Shown: positions 42,573-50,736 of the stretch, piece by piece
Position numbering within the stretch: position 1 is the first letter of the stretch
Layout: the number at the start of each line of letters is the position of its first letter
Source of the DNA: Mycolicibacterium wolinskyi
Lineage (GTDB): Bacteria; Actinomycetota; Actinomycetes; Mycobacteriales; Mycobacteriaceae
Length of the DNA stretch: 64,000 bases
Assembly (NCBI RefSeq): GCF_002101965.1
Contig: NZ_LQQA01000030.1
Coordinates: forward strand, 1-64,000
Direction: 5' to 3'
Notes under the pieces: model-generated
Seen by the model: the letters and a program-made list of their open reading frames with translations, nothing else
Database searches by the model: none
Told to the model about the DNA's origin: nothing
Position numbers and translations under genes: made by a program

Positions 42573-44948
42573 TCAGATCATGTCGTTCATGGTGAGCCAG
42601 CGCATCACCGGCCAGCCGATGAACACGGGCAGCCAGCACGTCAGCACGCGGTAGAGCAGCACCGCGGGCACACCGATCGCGGCGGGCACGCCGAACGCCG
42701 CGAGGCCACCGATCAGCGCAGCCTCCACCGCGCCGACGCCGCCGGGGGTTGGTGCGGCAGAGGCCAGCGTGCCGCCGATCATCGTGACAACCGTGACGGT
42801 GACGAACGACGTGTTTCCGCCGAACGCCTCGACGCTGGCCCACAGTGCCAGGGCCGCACCGAGAGTCGTGCCTGCCGCGCCGAGGACGATCAACGCGAGC
42901 CGGTGCGGTTCGCGTGCGAGCTTCACGAGGTCGTCGGTGACTTCTTGAAGCCTGGGTCGTACGGCCGAGGCCAACCACCGGCGCAGGTTGGGCACCGCGA
43001 GGAACACACCGGTGAGGCCCAGTGCGACGCCGGCGATCAGATACAGCACCGTCGAGCTCGGGACGAAATGCGACAGGTCGGCCGAGGCGCCGGCCACGGT
43101 GCTGAAGAAGATCAGCAGCAGCACGTGCACGATCACCTGCACCGACTGCTGCAAGGCCACGGCAGCGGTGGCGCGCGCGGTGCTCAAGCCACCCTTCTGC
43201 AGGAATCGGGTACTCAGCGCAAGGCCGCCCACGCCTGCCGGGGTGGTGGTCGCGGCAAAAGTGTTGGCGATCTGCATGATTGACAGGTTGCGGAGGCTCA
43301 CCAGCCGGTCGGCGCAGGCCCACAGGGCGGCGGCCGCGCCCACATAGCGCAACGCCGACACCGCAAGTCCCAGTAACGCCCACCACCAGTTCGCAGTGAG
43401 CAGCTCGGAGAAGAAGGTCGGCACCGCGCTGATGAACGGATACGCGACATAGACCAGCGCCACGAGCAGAACCAGCTGGATCACCTGATTGCGGGTGAAC
43501 CGCGTGATCGTCTCGGCCTTGATCTGGTCGGCCCCTGTCTGGCGCATCACCTCGTCGCGGGCGCGGGCTATGACCTCTTTGGCGTCGGCCACCGAATCCC
43601 GAACCGGTGCCGGCACGGCGGTTTTGGTGAGCCGGCGGGACGCGGTGAGCACGGCTTCGCGACCGAACGCTTCGATGGCCGCGGTGACCGCAGATGGTGC
43701 GTCGTACAGGGCTGTGGTGGTGACGAGCAGTTGAGCGATGTCCGATTGCAGCTGGGCGTCGGTGGCGCCGTACTCGGCGCTGCCGAAACCGCCGAACAGC
43801 ACCGCGCCGTCGTCGACGGTGATTTCCTTGCTGCGCAGATCGCCGTGCGAGATCTGGTGATCGTGCAGCATGCGCAACGCATTCCACACGCGGCCGACCG
43901 TGGTCTCGGTGGTGCACTGGTCCAGCGGGGTCCCGCGTTTGTGGTTGTGGGCGTACAGCGTCCAGCCGCGGTCCAGCGCGGCGACCGACATCGTCGACGT
44001 GCTCGCCAGGCCGAGGTCGCCGATCGCGATCGCCATCAGGGCGCGGTGCTCGACGGCGCGCCGCATCGAGGTCTGCAGCGGCGCGGTTTCGTTCGCGCGC
44101 AGCCGGAACTTGCGCCACAGCTGGCGGACCGCGCCGCCGCTGCGCTGATTGGGGCCGTACAGCTCGACCACGGCGGTGGCGTCGGGATCGTGCGATGCGG
44201 CGTCGAGCAGCAGCGGTCCGGCGCCGGCGGGCCGGACCACCGTGAACGCCGAGACCTGGAAACCGCGCCGCGCGAGTGCGCGCACCGCGCCGTCGAGCGG
44301 CACCTCGAGGGCCGGGGTGCCGACGACCCAGACCACCAGCGCGCCGACGAACCAGCCCACCGCCAGCCCCAGCAGCGACCGGGCCGGCACGACGGCGCTC
44401 ACGACGAGGTGGATCGGGACGAACGCGAGCAGCAGCGTCCACCACCACCGGCGCAGACGTCGCGACAGCCAGGGCCCCGACACCGTCAGCACGGCAGCGA
44501 GCATGCCGATCCACCGTGGATCGTCGAGGAATTGCGAGAACTGGGTATCGAGCCGGTCGTCGAGGTCGAAATGCCAGCGCGGTGCGGCGATGCCGTTGGC
44601 CGTGATCGACAGCGAGAGAATCGCGATGGCCCCGGCAGCCGCATAGGCGCCGAGCAATTTCCACTGGCGGCCCAGGATCAGGCTGACGAGGATCACGAAC
44701 GGCAGCGCGACGATCGCGATGCCGTAGGCCAGGTAGACGAGGTTGGACTGCGTGGGCGTCAGCACGCCGACGATCTCGGAGATCGACCGTTCCAGCGCCA
44801 CCCACTCGTAGCGTGTGATCAGCGAGCTCGTGATGACCGTCGCGAGGAACAGGGTCGCCAACGCCAGCCGAAGGATGTCGTTGGTGCGGCGGGTCAACGG
44901 TTGCAGCAATCTGCCGGTGACAGTGATGTCCCGTCCGTCGACGCGCAT
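42573..44948 (-). CDS. Fused membrane/pseudokinase/LPG-synthase-TM protein
   Basis: A 791-residue protein in three parts. Residues 1-215 hold about six hydrophobic helices. Residues ~230-430 look like a kinase-like domain: AIGDLGLASTSTM, then HGDLRSKEITVDDG (Asp370 present, Asn of HRDxxxxN replaced by Glu) and LFGGFG (the DFG Asp replaced by Gly387), so metal binding is probably lost. Residues 450-791 are an eight-helix lysylphosphatidylglycerol synthase TM domain (UPF0104), ending with ASAAPTPGGVGAVEAALIGG. Related mycobacterial proteins are of unknown function; lipid transport or flipping is the usual hypothesis. The longer reading frame on the same strand, 42337-45006, is a GC shadow. Confidence 0.8.
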   Translation of the reverse strand: MRVDGRDITVTGRLLQPLTRRTNDILRLALATLFLATVITSSLITRYEWVALERSISEIVGVLTPTQSNLVYLAYGIAIVALPFVILVSLILGRQWKLLGAYAAAGAIAILSLSITANGIAAPRWHFDLDDRLDTQFSQFLDDPRWIGMLAAVLTVSGPWLSRRLRRWWWTLLLAFVPIHLVVSAVVPARSLLGLAVGWFVGALVVWVVGTPALEVPLDGAVRALARRGFQVSAFTVVRPAGAGPLLLDAASHDPDATAVVELYGPNQRSGGAVRQLWRKFRLRANETAPLQTSMRRAVEHRALMAIAIGDLGLASTSTMSVAALDRGWTLYAHNHKRGTPLDQCTTETTVGRVWNALRMLHDHQISHGDLRSKEITVDDGAVLFGGFGSAEYGATDAQLQSDIAQLLVTTTALYDAPSAVTAAIEAFGREAVLTASRRLTKTAVPAPVRDSVADAKEVIARARDEVMRQTGADQIKAETITRFTRNQVIQLVLLVALVYVAYPFISAVPTFFSELLTANWWWALLGLAVSALRYVGAAAALWACADRLVSLRNLSIMQIANTFAATTTPAGVGGLALSTRFLQKGGLSTARATAAVALQQSVQVIVHVLLLIFFSTVAGASADLSHFVPSSTVLYLIAGVALGLTGVFLAVPNLRRWLASAVRPRLQEVTDDLVKLAREPHRLALIVLGAAGTTLGAALALWASVEAFGGNTSFVTVTVVTMIGGTLASAAPTPGGVGAVEAALIGGLAAFGVPAAIGVPAVLLYRVLTCWLPVFIGWPVMRWLTMNDMI

Positions 44949-45194
44949 GTTCCCCCTTTCGCTGCTCGCGACAAAGGTAGCCGGGCAGATGTGCTCTGTC
45001 GGTCATTGGCGGCGATCTGGGCAGTTACGAAATCACATCGGTCCCATCAGCCACAGCGTGTGCGAATCAGTTCTTACGGAGAACCAGCGAATTTTGCGAA
45101 CAGATGTGATCGAGACCTACACACATAAGAAAAGTGATGTAACTTCGATCGACACAATTGACGTGCCGGATAGGCCGCCCCCGAGGAGTTAACG

Positions 45195-46994
45195 GTGGAC
45201 GCGACACCATTCGGGCACTATCAGCTGCAGAAGCTGATCGGCCGCGGCGGGATGGGCGAGGTCTATCAGGCCTACGACACCAAAACCGACCGCATCGTCG
45301 CGCTCAAAGTCCTTCCGCCGCACCTTGCGCAGGACATCTCGTTCCAGGACCGATTCAAGCGGGAATCGCACGCCGCGGCCGGCGTCAACGATCCACATGT
45401 GGTGCCCATCCACGGCTTCGGCGAAATCGACGGCAGGCTCTACCTCGACATGCGGCTCATCGAGGGCCGCAATCTCGGGGCGATGCTGACCAAGACCGAC
45501 AAGCCGCTCGAACCGGCGTTCGCAGTAAACATGGTCGAGCAGGTCGCGATGGCCCTCGACGCCGCGCATCACGCCGGGCTGATCCACCGCGACGTGAAGC
45601 CGTCGAACATCCTCATCACCGACAACGACTTCGTGTACCTCATCGACTTCGGCCTGGCCCGTACGGCGGGCGAGGCCGGCATGACCACCGCGGGCAGCAC
45701 ACTCGGCACGCTCGCCTACATGGCGCCCGAGCGGTTCGACGCAGGCAAGGTCGACCCTCGTTCCGACGTCTACGCGCTGGCATGCGTGTTGTACGAATGC
45801 CTCACGGGTGCAAGGCCTTATCCTGCCGACAGTCTTGAGCAGCAGATCGCCGGGCACATGGTGTCGCCGCCCCCGCGGCCGTCCGATAAGGATGCGCGGC
45901 TCGCGGCGTTCGACGACGTGATCGCCAAGGGCATGGCGAAGAAGCCGTCCAAGCGTTATCAGTCCGCGGGCGAGTTGGCGGCTGCCGCGCGTGCGGCGCT
46001 CTCGGTGCCCGTGCGTACGACCGGACGGTCTGGCCGGCATTCGGCGGCGCGTCCTCGGGTGCGGGCGCCACGACGCGTGGCCGCGATTGCGGGGGCGACG
46101 GTTCTGGTGGCGGCGGTGCTCGCGGTCGGGGTGTGGCAGTTGCGGGACGGCGGTGGTCCCGGCCGCGATCCGAGCTTGGCCGATTCGGCGTCGACGACGG
46201 GGCCCGTCGAGGCGCCGACGGGTGCGGTGCCCGAGATCGCGGCGACCGTGCCCGCCGAGATCCGCGAGACCGGGCGTCTGGTGATCGGCGTGAATGTGCC
46301 GTACGCGCCCAACGAGTTCAAGAACTCCGACGGTGAGATCGTCGGGTTCGACGTCGATTTGATGAAAGCCGTCGCGCGCACGCTCGGGCTGGTGCCCGAC
46401 TTCCGCGAGACCGGCTTCGAAGGCATCCTGCCGTCGGTGCAGGACGGCAATTTCAATGTCGGGATGTCGTCGATCACCGACACCGCCGACCGCGAAGCCG
46501 TCGTCGACTTCGTCACCTACTTCCAGGCCGGCACGCTGTGGGCGCAAAAGACCGGGTCGGCCGTCGACCCCACCGCGGCGTGCGGTCTGCGAGTCGGCGT
46601 GGCGTACAGCACGATTCAGGAAACCGAGGAAGTCCCGGCGAAGTCAGATGCGTGCGTCGCGGCCGGGCTGCCGCCGATCGACAAGGTCGTGCGCACCCAC
46701 CAGGATGAGGTGACCGCGGCGCTCATCGCCGGGGAAGTCGATGCCATGACGGCCGATTCGCCCGTGACCGGGTTCGCGATCAAGCTGAGCGGCGGGGCGC
46801 TGCAGCCCGCAGGCGAGGTGTTCGATTCCGCGCCGTACGGGTGGCCGGTTGCGAAGGGCTCCGGGCTGGCCGAGTCCTTGCGGCTGGCGCTCGAACACGT
46901 GATGGGCACCGGTGAGTACCGCACGATCGCGACCATGTGGGGCGTCGAGAAAGGCATGATCACCCAGCCGGTGATCAACGGGGCGTTCCGGTAG
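45195..46994 (+). CDS. Ser/Thr kinase fused to a periplasmic solute-binding sensor
   Basis: A 599-residue protein. Residues ~8-275 are a Ser/Thr kinase: IGRGGMGEVYQAY, LIHRDVKPSNIL (Asp133), LIDFGLARTA and AYMAPERFD. A basic stretch and a transmembrane helix (about 295-317) follow. The outer part (~355-599) is a family 3 solute-binding domain: RLVIGVNVPYAPNEF, GEIVGFDVDLMKAVARTLGL, FEGILPSVQDGNFNVGMSSI and a C-terminal GWPVAKGSGLAESLRLALEH. It should sense an amino-acid-like ligand directly. Start GTG 45195 has GAGGAG 6 nt upstream. Its stop abuts that of the convergent lipoprotein. Confidence 0.88.
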   Translation: MDATPFGHYQLQKLIGRGGMGEVYQAYDTKTDRIVALKVLPPHLAQDISFQDRFKRESHAAAGVNDPHVVPIHGFGEIDGRLYLDMRLIEGRNLGAMLTKTDKPLEPAFAVNMVEQVAMALDAAHHAGLIHRDVKPSNILITDNDFVYLIDFGLARTAGEAGMTTAGSTLGTLAYMAPERFDAGKVDPRSDVYALACVLYECLTGARPYPADSLEQQIAGHMVSPPPRPSDKDARLAAFDDVIAKGMAKKPSKRYQSAGELAAAARAALSVPVRTTGRSGRHSAARPRVRAPRRVAAIAGATVLVAAVLAVGVWQLRDGGGPGRDPSLADSASTTGPVEAPTGAVPEIAATVPAEIRETGRLVIGVNVPYAPNEFKNSDGEIVGFDVDLMKAVARTLGLVPDFRETGFEGILPSVQDGNFNVGMSSITDTADREAVVDFVTYFQAGTLWAQKTGSAVDPTAACGLRVGVAYSTIQETEEVPAKSDACVAAGLPPIDKVVRTHQDEVTAALIAGEVDAMTADSPVTGFAIKLSGGALQPAGEVFDSAPYGWPVAKGSGLAESLRLALEHVMGTGEYRTIATMWGVEKGMITQPVINGAFR

Positions 46995-47663
46995 TCAGAG
47001 CGAGTTGCGGCCTGCGATGGTCTTGACGAGCTGCACGGCTTTGCCGTCGTCGAGGTCGTATCCGGTGAGCCGCACATCGACGACCATGTCGTCGACCGCG
47101 AGGATCGCGCGCCGGCTGCCGTAACCCGGTAGGTCCGGTGAGACATCGTGCGTCACGTCGATGCCGTCGACGACGTCCGGGGCCGCGAGCTCGAACAGAT
47201 CGGGCGTCTTGTCGCCGTCCTCGGTGATGGTCAAGGTGTCGTTCGCGCATTGCTGCCACACCGACACCGTGCGAGCGACGACCGCCCGCGCCGCGGCCGG
47301 GTTGTCGAATTTGATGACGGCCTGATCGACCTCGAGGTTGCCTTCCTCGTCGGCGAGCAGCGTTTCGCGGAACTGCCGGTAGTCGCTGTCGCGGTACACC
47401 CAGTCCATCGCATTGCCGATGACGACGACGCATTCGGGGCGCGACGCGTGCTCGCCCGGGTCGAGTTTCGCGGGGACCCGTAACGCGGTCTTGGGGCGCA
47501 GGGAGTCGGTGCCGAGGATGATGTTGACCTCGGACTCGCTCGCGAGCATGCTGCCCAGGACGTCGACCTCTGGACTGCCGTCGGGCTCCTCGGCTTGGCG
47601 CGTGCAGCCGCCGAGGGCGAGCACCGCAACCGCGAGCCCGGCGACGGCCTTCTTGACGGCCAT
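46995..47663 (-). CDS. Lipoprotein resembling the PknH extracellular sensor
   Basis: A 222-residue lipoprotein with the lipobox L-G-G-C at Cys20 (VLALGGCTR). The remainder is similar to the sensor domain found at the outside of PknH and in LppH-type lipoproteins: a motif with CVVVIGNAMDWVYRD, a Cys in QQCANDTLTI and a C-terminal MVVDVRLTGYDLDDGKAVQLV. Two cysteines may form the domain's disulfide. It is convergent with the kinase at 45195 with stops side by side. The similarity to a kinase sensor and the location suggest, but do not prove, a link to that kinase. Confidence 0.72.
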   Translation of the reverse strand: MAVKKAVAGLAVAVLALGGCTRQAEEPDGSPEVDVLGSMLASESEVNIILGTDSLRPKTALRVPAKLDPGEHASRPECVVVIGNAMDWVYRDSDYRQFRETLLADEEGNLEVDQAVIKFDNPAAARAVVARTVSVWQQCANDTLTITEDGDKTPDLFELAAPDVVDGIDVTHDVSPDLPGYGSRRAILAVDDMVVDVRLTGYDLDDGKAVQLVKTIAGRNSL

Positions 47664-47740
47664 GGCACCCCTTTCGAACTGTGTGCCAATCCTATTTCGC
47701 GTTGGGGGTCGGCCTCGACACGAGTTTTTCCGGGTGCGTT

Positions 47741-47754
47741 CCCCCGATCGGGGG
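47741..47754. repeat. Perfect 14-bp palindrome CCCCCGATCGGGGG
   Basis: A perfect inverted repeat upstream of both the lipoprotein (minus strand) and the His-rich peptide (plus strand). It may be an operator or a transcript hairpin. No regulator is known to me for it. Confidence 0.4.
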
Positions 47755-47879
47755 ACACGCGGTTCGACCGGTGGATGGGCCGGTCGCCCGATACTGGCCG
47801 GGCCCGTGGCGCGGCATTCTTATTTCAACGCCGGAACACACCGGACAAATGAAAAGCCTTACCCGACAAAGGAGTCGAC

Positions 47880-48089
47880 ATGACCATCACCCGCCGCGTT
47901 GCCGCCGGTTTCACGCTCGCCGCCGCCCCCGCGCTGATCTTCCTGGGCGCCGCCACCGCCAACGCCGAAACCTCGCCGACCACCACCGGCCCGAAGGTCA
48001 CCCACCACGAGGCCTTCCCGCACCAGTCCCACATGCCCGAGCCCGGCACCTCCGCGCATCACCACCACCAGCGCAACCACGCCAAGTAA
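47880..48089 (+). CDS. Small exported His-rich peptide
   Basis: A 69-residue peptide. The signal peptide (MTITRRVAAGFTLAAAPALI) ends near ATANA/ETS, leaving about 39 residues. The mature part has seven or more His residues, ending HHHHQRNHAK, suggesting metal binding or pH sensing. AAAGGAG precedes ATG 47880, and a strong terminator follows the stop, so this is a good small gene. No family is recognised. Confidence 0.75.
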   Translation: MTITRRVAAGFTLAAAPALIFLGAATANAETSPTTTGPKVTHHEAFPHQSHMPEPGTSAHHHHQRNHAK

Positions 48090-48096
48090 CCGAGGG

Positions 48097-48134
48097 AAGA
48101 GCCCGGACGCCATCGTGCTCCGGGCTCTTTCCGT
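48097..48134 (+). terminator. Terminator of the His-rich peptide gene
   Basis: An 11-bp perfect stem AAGAGCCCGGA / TCCGGGCTCTT (48097-48107 with 48119-48129) with an 11-nt loop, followed by a short T-rich run. It begins 8 nt after the stop codon. Confidence 0.8.
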
Positions 48135-48206
48135 TTTGGTTCGGGCTTGGGAAGTCACACAGGCCACACCAGTACCGCCGGGGCATCGGGCAGACGGTTC
48201 TGAAAC

Positions 48207-48228
48207 GCGCTATCACCGGTGATAGCGC
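48207..48228. repeat. 22-bp perfect palindrome, copy 1 of a shared motif
   Basis: GCGCTATCACC followed by its exact reverse complement. The surrounding sequence GAAACGCG-N-TATCAC-N-GGTGATA also occurs at 55733-55755. It lies between the peptide terminator and the 3' end of the NYN gene, so it does not sit at an obvious promoter. Confidence 0.6.
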
Positions 48229-48241
48229 CGTTGCGAACGGG

Positions 48242-49087
48242 CTATTCCGGACTTCGCAGCTTGACCATCCGCGTCGTCGAACTTTCATCGAGTTCGACGA
48301 TGTCGGAGCGGGACCGCAGGAAATCACTGAAAGACTTGAACCCCAACGACTTCTCGTTGAACGACGGGTCCATCCGCTTCATCTGCGCCTTGACCGCCGA
48401 GTTGTGCAGCCACTCGACGTCGTCTTTCTCCAGGCCGATCTGCAGCGCGCGGCGCAGGAGCGCGGTGGCCTCGTGTTGAGGATCGGGCTCGGCTTTCTTG
48501 CGGGTGCGCTTGGGTTGTTTCGGTTCGGGCTCAGGGGTGGCGGTGGGAATGCCTGGCAGTGAGTCGTACACGACGAACTCGTCGCACGCGGCCGCCAGCG
48601 CGCGGCTCGACGCCCCCGCGACACCGATGCCCACCACATAACGACCCAGCCGTTTGCAGCGTTGGGCGAGCGGTATGTAGTCGGAGTCGCCGGCGACGAT
48701 CACCACGTGGGTCAGGTCGGGGAGACGGAACATGTCTTCGACGGCGTCGACCGCGAGCCGGATGTCGGCACCGTTCTTGCCGTAGGCCGCCGCCGGGAAC
48801 AACTGCACCAAGTCGACGGCCCTGCCCACCAACTGCTGGCGGTACCCCGCATTAACATCTGCTGACCAGTCGGCGTACGCACGGGTGAGAACCAGCGTTC
48901 CGAACGACGATGCGAAGTCCAGGATGGCGGCCACGTCGACCGTCGAGCGCTCCAGCTTGTCCGGTTCGAGCCCCTTGGCCTTGTCGCGCTGAAACGAGTT
49001 GCGGCCGTTGACCTGGTCATACCGGGAGATCACGATGTTGTCGAAGTCGAGGTAAACCGCGACACGGGTCGGCGTGGGCTCGGTCAT
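48242..49087 (-). CDS. NYN-domain protein with C-terminal OST-HTH-like domain
   Basis: A 281-residue protein. The NYN (PIN-like) nuclease domain begins VAVYLDFDNIVISR and contains acidic residues at ARLAVDAVEDMFRLP-like and VIVAGDSDYIPLAQRCKRLG positions. A Lys/Pro-rich linker follows (PKQPKRTRKKAEP). The C-terminal ~80 residues resemble OST-HTH/LOTUS domains (LEKDDVEWLHNSAVKAQMKR, SFNEKSLGFKSFSDFLRSRS). Such proteins likely cleave or bind RNA. ATG 49087 was chosen where the NYN homology begins; the in-frame extension to 49213 lacks support. Confidence 0.8.
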   Translation of the reverse strand: MTEPTPTRVAVYLDFDNIVISRYDQVNGRNSFQRDKAKGLEPDKLERSTVDVAAILDFASSFGTLVLTRAYADWSADVNAGYRQQLVGRAVDLVQLFPAAAYGKNGADIRLAVDAVEDMFRLPDLTHVVIVAGDSDYIPLAQRCKRLGRYVVGIGVAGASSRALAAACDEFVVYDSLPGIPTATPEPEPKQPKRTRKKAEPDPQHEATALLRRALQIGLEKDDVEWLHNSAVKAQMKRMDPSFNEKSLGFKSFSDFLRSRSDIVELDESSTTRMVKLRSPE

Positions 49088-49206
49088 CAGACCAGTGTTG
49101 CCCATCGTCGTCGCGTTGTGGCACTGATCCGGGTTCGCACCTACGCTGGGGGACTCACGCCGAGGTGGCCCCGACCTGCCGACGCACATCGACAGACGGA
49201 AACCAC

Positions 49207-50331
49207 GTGGCAATCAGCGACATCGCGGCTTACGCGCAACTGAGTCCTACCGAGATCGAGGCGTTCGGCGCCGAACTCGACACCATCCGCAGCGACATCG
49301 AGGAAACTCTCGGCGAGCGCGACGCGGCTTACATCCGGCGCACCATCCTGTTCCAGCGGACGCTCGACGTGGTGGCGCGGCTTGTGCTCGCCGGCACGAA
49401 GTCGAAAACCGGCTGGGTGGTGGGTACCGCGGCGTTGGCCTACGCGAAATCCGTTGAGAACATGGAGATCGGGCACAACGTCGGCCACGGCCAGTGGGAT
49501 TGGATGAACGATCCCGAGATCCACTCCACCACCTGGGAATGGGACATGGTGGGCCCGTCCGCGCAGTGGCGCTACTCGCACAACTACCACCATCACGTGT
49601 TCAGCAATGTGATCGGCGTGGACGACGATCTCGGCTTCGGCATACTGCGCATGACCCGCGATCAACAGTGGGAGCCGCAGCATCTTGTGCAGCCGCTGCG
49701 AAATATGTTGTTGGCACTGGTGTTCGAGTGGGGCATCGCCCTGCACGACTTCTACTCCGCGCGTGATCGAGCGGACACCGAGGAAGGCAAGAATGCGGCG
49801 CGTCGGACGCTGCGCGCGAAGATCGGCCGACAACTCGCCAAGGACTACGTGATTCTTCCCGCGCTGAGCGGGCGGCGCTGGCGGCGAACGCTCGTCGCGA
49901 ACCTGACCGCCAATCTGTTGCGCAATCTCTGGGCGTACGTGGTGATCTTCTGCGGACATTTTCCTGACGGCGCCGAGAAGTTCACTCCCGATACGTTGCA
50001 GCAGGAGACCAAGGCTGAGTGGTACTTACGCCAGATGGTCGGCGCGGCGAACTTCAAAGCCGGTCCGATACTTGCGTTTTCAAGCGGCAATTTGTGCTAC
50101 CAGATCGAGCACCACCTGTTTCCGGACTTGCCCAGCAACCGCCTGGCACAGATCAGCGAACGCGTCAGCGCGCTCTGCGAGAAATACGGCGTGCCGTACA
50201 CCAGCGGGACGCTGCCCCGGCAGTACCTGCAGACCGTCCGAATCGTCTTCAAGCTCGCCCTGCCTGATTCCGGGTGGCGTGGCGTGTTTGCGCGCGCCGG
50301 TGCGCCGTCCGGAGCAGTTCGATCACCGTAG
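49207..50331 (+). CDS. Membrane fatty acid desaturase, DesA3-like
   Basis: A 374-residue acyl-lipid/acyl-CoA desaturase-family protein. Histidine boxes: EIGHNVGHGQWD, SHNYHHHVFSN and QIEHHLFPDLPSN. The last is the QXXHH box of front-end/linoleoyl desaturases. Hydrophobic segments lie between. A diiron centre would be bound by these His and would desaturate long fatty acids with an electron donor not present here. GTG 49207 is chosen; an in-frame ATG at 49165 adds 14 residues of low quality. The last 83 nt overlap the oppositely oriented DUF6194 gene. It starts a lipid-modification cluster. Confidence 0.85.
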   Translation: MAISDIAAYAQLSPTEIEAFGAELDTIRSDIEETLGERDAAYIRRTILFQRTLDVVARLVLAGTKSKTGWVVGTAALAYAKSVENMEIGHNVGHGQWDWMNDPEIHSTTWEWDMVGPSAQWRYSHNYHHHVFSNVIGVDDDLGFGILRMTRDQQWEPQHLVQPLRNMLLALVFEWGIALHDFYSARDRADTEEGKNAARRTLRAKIGRQLAKDYVILPALSGRRWRRTLVANLTANLLRNLWAYVVIFCGHFPDGAEKFTPDTLQQETKAEWYLRQMVGAANFKAGPILAFSSGNLCYQIEHHLFPDLPSNRLAQISERVSALCEKYGVPYTSGTLPRQYLQTVRIVFKLALPDSGWRGVFARAGAPSGAVRSP

Positions 50332-50674
50332 TGCTCGTGCGAGGTCCGGGGTTGACGATGGCGACCCAGCCCTGCCGGCCGTAGACAGGGTGGACGATGA
50401 CGGCGTCGTCTTGGGGCTCCGCCGTCTCGGCTGACCCAGTGGCGATGTTCAGCCGGAATGCGCCGGGCCGGTTGAGGTGGCACGAGTCGTCGTCCGGATA
50501 GTCCTTGGTGATGATGGTGGCGAATGGTTGCGTCCGCGGGACGACGCCGTCGGGCGCGTAGTAGAAGAAGACATCGCCCCACGCGATCTCGGGGGAGCCG
50601 TCACCCGCGCGCGGCTGAAGGACCAGGACGCCGTCCATCGCGCTGATCAGGTCGATGAGTTCTTGGATCGTCAT
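50249..50674 (-). CDS. DUF6194-like protein
   Basis: A 141-residue cytoplasmic protein (148 from ATG 50695). It has GDGSPEIAWGDVFFYYAPDG and FATIITKDYPDDD, which are the strong motifs of a family of short actinobacterial proteins with unknown function. It overlaps the end of the desaturase gene and is divergent from the MerR regulator, from which it is separated by only a few bases of promoter. That suggests regulation by that regulator. Start ATG 50674 fits the family pattern. Confidence 0.68.
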   Translation of the reverse strand: MTIQELIDLISAMDGVLVLQPRAGDGSPEIAWGDVFFYYAPDGVVPRTQPFATIITKDYPDDDSCHLNRPGAFRLNIATGSAETAEPQDDAVIVHPVYGRQGWVAIVNPGPRTSTTVIELLRTAHRRAQTRHATRNQAGRA

Positions 50675-50686
50675 AGGCTCAAGCGT

Positions 50687-50698
50687 CACATTCATGTG
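50687..50698. promoter_or_regulatory. Candidate MerR operator
   Basis: CACAT-TC-ATGTG is an inverted repeat between the divergent DUF6194 and MerR genes, followed by a further ATGTGG at 50702. MerR-family proteins bind such dyads near promoters. It covers the upstream ATG (50695) of DUF6194, which supports the shorter start. Confidence 0.4.
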
Positions 50699-50736
50699 CT
50701 TATGTGGGGTTAGACGTCGTTGTACTGGAGCTTCAG

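Noticed and set aside
42337..45006. Long minus-strand frame of 889 codons
   Set aside because: It lies in another frame over the pseudokinase-fusion gene, is rich in Arg/Gly/Pro and has no family motif; a GC-rich shadow.
44949..45194. Riboswitch before the SBP-fused kinase
   Set aside because: There are AATCACATCGG and CAGATGTGATCG inverted segments, but no known riboswitch fold could be made; left as a plain promoter region.
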